A program made the translations under genes and the position numbers. From Cunninghamia lanceolata (lineage: Eukaryota; Streptophyta; Pinopsida; Cupressales; Cupressaceae), in NCBI GenBank assembly GCA_027924645.1, contig BSBN01000252.1:2852001-2916000 (forward strand): a stretch of 64,000 bases of DNA, read 5' to 3'. Shown in pieces: positions 59,140 through 64,000 of this stretch; position 1 is the stretch's first letter, and the number at the start of each line of letters is the position of its first letter. The notes beneath the pieces were generated by a model. That model saw only the letters and a program-made list of their open reading frames with translations, was not told the origin of the DNA and did no database searches.

Positions 59140-59830
59140 CAGAAGCATGATTAAGAAGATGTTCTGTAGAATGAATGGAATGGCTCTATGAACATCACTA
59201 CGGAGATGTTCTAGAGGAGGAATAAAATATGGAAACATCATTGACGAGATGTTCTAGAGACATCACTAGAAAAATGTTTCAAAGGTGGATTGGAATTGCT
59301 CTAGAGACATCACTAAAGAGATGTTCTAGAGTAGGAATGTAATTGCTCTAGAGACATCATTAAGGAGATGTTATAGAGAAGGAACAAAATTTCTCTAGAT
59401 TCATCACTAAGGAGATGTTCCTGAGGATGAATGGAATGGCTCTATAAACATCATTGAGGAGATGTTCTAGAGGAGAGAAAAAATACATTGATAGCTCTAA
59501 AGACATTATTGAAAGGATGCTCTAGAGGAGAGAAATACATAAACAACTCTAGAGGATACATTAGAGAAAAGAAAAACATGTTGAGTTTCAGAGATATCAT
59601 TGAAAGGATGATCCAAAAAAGATTAATAACACAAACAACTCTATCTGTTGAAAGGATGCTCTGGGAGAGATTTTGAATGTGAATGACTCTAAAGACATCA
59701 TTAAAAGGATGCTCTAGCAAGGGATAAAAACAAAAAAAACTCTATAGACATCGTTTAAAGGATGTTTCAAAGAGAATAAAAAATGCAAACAATTTCAAAG
59801 ATATCATTAAAAGGATGCTCTAGAGAGAAT
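59140..59830. repeat. Degenerate tandem repeats of about 55-60 bp
   Basis: Around a dozen units built on GACATCACTAAGGAGATGTTCTAGAG with variants (GACATCATTGAAAGGATGCTCTAGAG). Spacing varies from about 45 to 65 bp. They separate the integrase from the post-pol ORF. Confidence 0.8.
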
Positions 59831-59959
59831 TGAAGTGATTTGCGTGAAAACCATTTTTGAGTTTCTAGAGTGCATAGCTCTAGAAATAGCTTATGAAGTT
59901 GGTTTTTTTTTTAAGATTTACTATGAAAGGGGAAGGCCCCTTCACACAACAAAGATTTG

Positions 59960-61005
59960 GCTAAAACTGTATTATTTTAATGAACTCCTTACTAGTTGGT
60001 TTATGATATAAATGCAATCTATGACCATTCATCAACATAGTCTTGGTATATCCATCAATGAGAACCACTCTTATATCTCTATTGTCATTAATTTCCTCTA
60101 TCTCATAAGGGCCTAACAATCAAGTGTGAATTTTTCCCCTAAGATCCTTGTATTTGGAGTCAAACAATAGTGTCCAATCTCTATTTTGGAATTCTTCTTC
60201 TTGATGTGCTAGTCATGCCAAGACTTCCTCTACTGTTGAACCAAATTAATCTGTTGAATGGCTTCCAACCTTATCTCATCCAATTTCTCGAGTTGTAAAA
60301 TCCTTTCCTATTGTGCATGATTTAGATCAAGATTTACATCCATGGTTGCCTAGATAATTTATAATTTAAATTCAATAGGCAATATTGGATTTTACCAAAA
60401 ACTACGTCATAAGGTGTGAACCCTATACTTTATTTCCATGTAGTGTTATAGGCCCAAACTAGTTCATATAATTTTCTTGTCCAATCCTTTCTACCTAATG
60501 AAACTATTTTTGTCAAGATGTTCTCCAATTATTTGTTAGTGACTTCCACTTTACCATTTTCCTATGGATGGTATGGTGAGGATTTCTTATGACTAACTTG
60601 GTAATGATCTATGAAATTCAATAGTACTTTGGACATGAATTGGATCCCTTGATTTGTGATAGTGGATCTTGGAGCTCCAAACTACAAAATTAATTTTCTA
60701 TATAGAAAATCAACTTGTTCCTCCCTTGCAACTTTTAATGCCTACACTTCTACCCACTTTGTGTTGTAACCCATACATACTAAGATATATTCCTTCCCTT
60801 GGGATGGTGGGTCAATAGGTCTGATGAAATTCATCCCCAATTTCTCAAATGTTTCTAGAACCACTTGAGGATGGAGGGGCATTTCACTAAACGTTGTTGG
60901 TCATCCCATCCTTTGGCATTTGTCACAAAACTTGATATATCTTTTTATATCTTTATGTATAGAAGGCCAGTAATACCCATTCCTAATGATTTTGTGTGTT
61001 GTCCT
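59960..61005 (-). pseudogene. pol: Ty3/Gypsy integrase, Athila-like, interrupted by Copia
   Basis: A single minus frame with about eight stops and no obvious frameshift: NGYYWPSIHKDIKRYIKFCD and KCQRMG (zinc region), FEKLGMNFIRPIDPPSQGKE, YILVCMGYNTKWVEV, FGAPRSTITNQGIQFMSKVL, VSHKKSSPYHP, LGRKDWTRKLYELVWAYNTT, then GFTPYDVVFGK and the C-terminal RGKIHT, LLGPYEIEEIN, NGHRLHLYHKP. The D, D, E core is N or G at the first acidic site, N in 'TNQG' for the second and E kept in the third. The upstream part lies beyond the Copia insertion at 61006 and outside the window. GTCCT (61001-61005) would be the target duplication. Confidence 0.85.
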
Positions 61006-62298
61006 TGTTGGATCTAGGGCATACAACTAAGAAGGGGGGGGTGAATCAGTTGTATGAAAACCTACTCTTATTTTAAACACTTGATTCTTCTTTGTTAGTT
61101 AACAATATATCAATTAATCATCCATGAAAGCATAATGCACAAACACAAGAGCAGATAAACATCAACACATTGAACACCAAGATTTTGACGTGGAAAACCT
61201 GGTTAAGGGAAAAACCACGGGGTGATTAACCCAAGGATTATTCTTTGTTAGAAGAATAAGAAAAGAATGGCACTTGCCAATTAGGGCTCACTGCCCGAGC
61301 AGATTGCTCACAAAGAGGCCCACTGCCTACAAGAAGACACACTGTCTACAAAGTGATAAGAATCATAGTCTTGAACTAGAGAATGACATCTCTACCATGT
61401 CCGGATCAGTTCCATTTAAGCCCAAAACCCCTGCTCTGCCTTTCGCACTTTTCTTTGCTACACCACACTCATCCGCATCATCAACTCTCCAAAATGAACT
61501 CACAAACCTTTATTTATAGAAGACATCGACTTAGGAACAATCATCTAAGTCAGCAATCAACCATAAGAATATCCGCAAGATTAATAACACATCCGGTTGG
61601 CCACCACAAGAACATTCGCAGGATGAACAACTCATCTGGTCGGCTAGTCAGAACAAGAACTTCATCTGGAAGAATATCTTCAATTCTGGGCTCTACCATC
61701 AATGCGGATCAACAACACAACCTCAACATGATCCAAGGACCTTCACAGGCCTGCCTGAATGACCAGGTACATCCGCACTTCCTCTACTTACTGGAATCTC
61801 TTCTCTTCCTTATCCGGAACTTCAAGAACACAGTCTGTCGCCACTGTCACAATACAAAAGGTACTTCCAGACATCCAAATCATACACAACTCAAGATGAC
61901 ATATCTCAAGGATATCACAAACATTCCTTCCAATCCGTAGATTAAGATTATACAATTTCGGACCTCACCGGACCTTTCTGTGATCCTCTGTCACCTCTGA
62001 ACACTTGCCGGAACTGGTTCCACACCGACAGCCACATCTCCTTCAGATCTTCATGTGGACCTCTGAAATCTTAACTGAAGCATCTCAAGACTCATATCTA
62101 CAAACCCTTTAATCCGCATCCTCCGGTTCACATCCTATACAGTACATTTGCCTTCTTCTCATCACTGTTCTTCACTGTTCCTGACTGAGGCTAATTTTCT
62201 CAATATCCTCAGCACACTGCTCATCCAATCCTTCTTTTTAATGCAAGATGAGTATGTTGACATCAATGAAAACACTGGTTCACCTCATACTTGCAACA
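61006..62298 (-). mobile_element. Copia element 2, 3' LTR
   Basis: 1,293 bp, TG...CA, ending ACTTGCAACA. Shares with Copia element 1 the passage GTGGAAAACCTGGTTAAGGG and the minus-strand TATA box (61511-61518). The partner LTR lies outside the window, so the left edge rests on similarity to element 1. Confidence 0.88.
61511..61518 (-). promoter_or_regulatory. TATA box of Copia element 2, 3' LTR
   Basis: Minus-strand TATAAATA, at the position equivalent to the boxes in Copia element 1. Confidence 0.6.
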
Positions 62299-62313
62299 AT
62301 CTACCCCTTTGTC
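62299..62313 (-). other. Copia element 2 polypurine tract
   Basis: Minus strand GACAAAGGGGTAGAT immediately before the LTR. It differs from the element 1 tract by one pyrimidine. Confidence 0.75.
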
Positions 62314-62610
62314 ATTGATGGCAACATATGATGTGAAAAACCATCAAGACAAGAACTTCTCCTTTCTGTCACAACTCCCCCTATCAGCAACATGTCTTCT
62401 CCTCATTTACTGCTCCCCCTTTGATCAACAGCCACTTGTTTTTCACATGTCTTCTCTCCCCCTTTGACATCAATGGAAAAGGGCTCATACTTGCAATTCT
62501 ACATATCAGAATCATACCAGCTGCTCCCTCTTAGTAGCAGCTTCCCATCATCAATCCGGATCACAAGATATGACTGTGATATCCACCAGACTGATGCACA
62601 TCAGTGCATC

Positions 62611-63063
62611 CTAGTTCATCACCGGAGGGGCCATGACCCCTAACTTCTCCCAGAGATATTCAAAAGAGTCCTTGGGAAGAGGTTTAGTAAAGATATCTGC
62701 AATCTGATCCTTGGAGGGAACATACTCCAACCTGACTTCTTCCTTGTTCACTTGTTCTCTCAAAAAGTGAAACTTGATAGATATGTGCTTAGTCTTAGAG
62801 TGCAATACCGGATTCTTAGAAATATTAATTGCACTTGAATTATCACAGAAAATTGTGATAGGCTCCTCATATTCAACTTTAATGTCTCTTAACATCTGCT
62901 TCATCCATAAGATTTGAGTGCAACTACCTACTGCTACAATGTATTCTACTTCAGTTGTAGACAGAGATATTGCATCTTGTTTCTTGCTTAGCCAAGAAAC
63001 CAATCTCTTCCCCAAAAAGAATGCTCCACCACTAGTGTTTTTCCTGTCATCCACATCTCCTGC
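62611..63063 (-). pseudogene. pol: Copia element 2 RNase H
   Basis: GGAFFLGKRLVSWLSKKQDA, ISLSTTEVEYIVAVGSCTQ, FCDNSSAINISKNPVLHSKT, HISIKFHFLREQVNKEEVRL and VPSKDQIADIFTKPLPKDSF, the standard Copia RNase H to its end, with the ORF closing at 62611. It is separated from RT only by a TAG in DAD*AGD, where tryptophan is expected. It is the most complete RNase H in the window. Confidence 0.94.
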
Positions 63064-63822
63064 CTAATCTGCATCTGTGTAAGCATGAAGAGAGAAATTT
63101 GGATCTCTAGGGTACCATAGACCATACTCAGCTGTTCCTTTCAAGTACCTAAAAATTCTTTTGATTGCCATAACATGAGATTCTTTAGGATCAGCTTGGA
63201 ATCTTGCTACAAGACCAATAGCCTGCATTATATCTGGTCTAGTCTGAGTGAGATACAGCAATCCACCAATCATTGATCTATACTTTGTCTGATCTGCCTT
63301 TGGGGAGTCATCATCTTTGCTCAACCTACATCCGGTTGCCATGGGAGTGTTCATTGGCTTTGAATCTTCCATACCAAATTTCCTCAACAATTCTTTCACA
63401 TATTTGGTCTGAGAAATGAAGATCCCTTTCTTTGTTTGAGTAATTTGCAGACCCAAGAAGAAATTCATTTCACCAAGCATAGACATTTCAAGCTCACTTT
63501 TCATCTGATTTGCAAAAGTTTTGCACATACTATCTCTTCCTCCAAAAATGATATCATCCACAAACACTTCAACAATCAAAATATTTTCATGATCAATTTT
63601 GAAATATAAATTACTGTCAACAGTACCTTTGTTGAATCCAATCTGCACAAGATGCTTATCCAACCTTTCATACCATGCTCTTGGGGCTTGCTTTAATCCA
63701 TACAATGCTTTCTTCAACTTGCAGACCATATCATCATTATCAGATAATTGAAATCCATCCGGTTGTTCAATGTAAACTTCTTCTTCCAGATTACCATTTA
63801 GGAAGGCAGACTTGACATCCAT
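63064..63822 (-). pseudogene. pol: Copia element 2 reverse transcriptase, central and C-terminal part
   Basis: 252 open codons: [49 protein letters not shown] (catalytic), [20 protein letters not shown] and [20 protein letters not shown], ending YTDAD. A TAG precedes MDVKS, at the same codon as in Copia element 1. Upstream to 64000 the RT N-terminus is visible in frame ([19 protein letters not shown]). Confidence 0.95.
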
Positions 63823-64000
63823 CTAATATACCTTGAAGTCTTTAAAGGCAGCAAATGCAAGAAGTAATCTGACTGCTTCAATTCTTGCCACCAGAGCAAA
63901 GGTTTCTTCAAAATCAATTCCTTCTATTTGAGAGTAGCCTTTGTAGACCAATCTAGCTTTGTTTCTGATTACTTCACCAGTTTCATTCAGTTTGTTCCAA

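Larger units (their letters stand above)
61006..64000 (-). mobile_element. Ty1/Copia retrotransposon 2, partial at window end
   Basis: 3' LTR 61006-62298, polypurine tract at 62299, then RNase H and RT read on the minus strand; the element runs off the window. LTR start TGTTGGATC and the GGGGGGGTGAATCAGTTGT motif, and close RT sequence, show it to be of the same family as the element at 37542-44688. Confidence 0.93.

Noticed and set aside
61383..61940. A 185-codon plus-strand ORF.
   Set aside because: It lies wholly in the Copia 2 LTR, is antisense to the element and has no counterpart frame in the Copia 1 LTRs.
1..64000. Host genes, tRNA or rRNA genes.
   Set aside because: No exon-like frames with host protein motifs were recognised. 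The tRNA-like matches are only retroelement primer-binding sites of 12-20 bases.

Overview
The window looks like intergenic DNA from a very large, repeat-filled plant genome, most likely a gymnosperm (conifer). The grounds are that almost every recognisable protein is a broken LTR-retrotransposon protein of a plant lineage (Ty1/Copia, Ty3/Gypsy chromovirus, Tat-type and Athila-like Gypsy), that old insertions sit inside older ones, and that LTRs are long. The conifer assignment is inference. I found no intact host gene, tRNA, rRNA or CRISPR array.

Layout. 1-2576: unassigned DNA running into the end of a plus-strand Copia LTR. 2579-5187: primer-binding site, decayed Copia gag with two zinc knuckles, then an unfamiliar ORF where pol would be expected. 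5188-7981: unassigned. From 7982 the window is a Russian doll. The oldest layer is a minus-strand Athila-like Gypsy element: its integrase is at 59960-61005 and its post-pol ORF lies at 58260-56005 and continues at 8290-7982. A chromovirus with 3.56 kb LTRs (8291-56004, minus) split that ORF. Two elements then entered the chromovirus: a plus-strand gag-only element with 2.6 kb LTRs (15526-23055) in its gag, and a 28 kb Tat-type element (27279-55497, minus) in its 5' LTR. The Tat element was in turn hit by a Copia element in its integrase (37542-44688, minus, perfect AGACT target duplication) and by a Copia-type LTR, now solo (32667-34961). A second Copia of the same kind (61006 to the window end, minus) interrupts the Athila-like integrase.

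How the parts work together. Chromovirus order on the minus strand is LTR-PBS-gag-PR-RT-RH-INT-chromodomain-PPT-LTR. Tat order is LTR-PBS-leader-gag-PR-G-patch-RT-RH-second RNase H-INT-long 3' region-PPT-LTR; its 3' region carries an opposite-strand plant mobile domain ORF with its own TATA-like box. Copia order is gag-PR-INT-RT-RH. All coding regions have stops or frameshifts, so none is expected to be active. Many stops fall where glutamine or tryptophan is expected, which fits decay of methylated DNA.

Most unusual: a gag fused to an unknown acidic domain, LTRs packed with ATACAA/TTGTAT hexamers, a G-patch between protease and RT, and the antisense plant mobile domain ORF.
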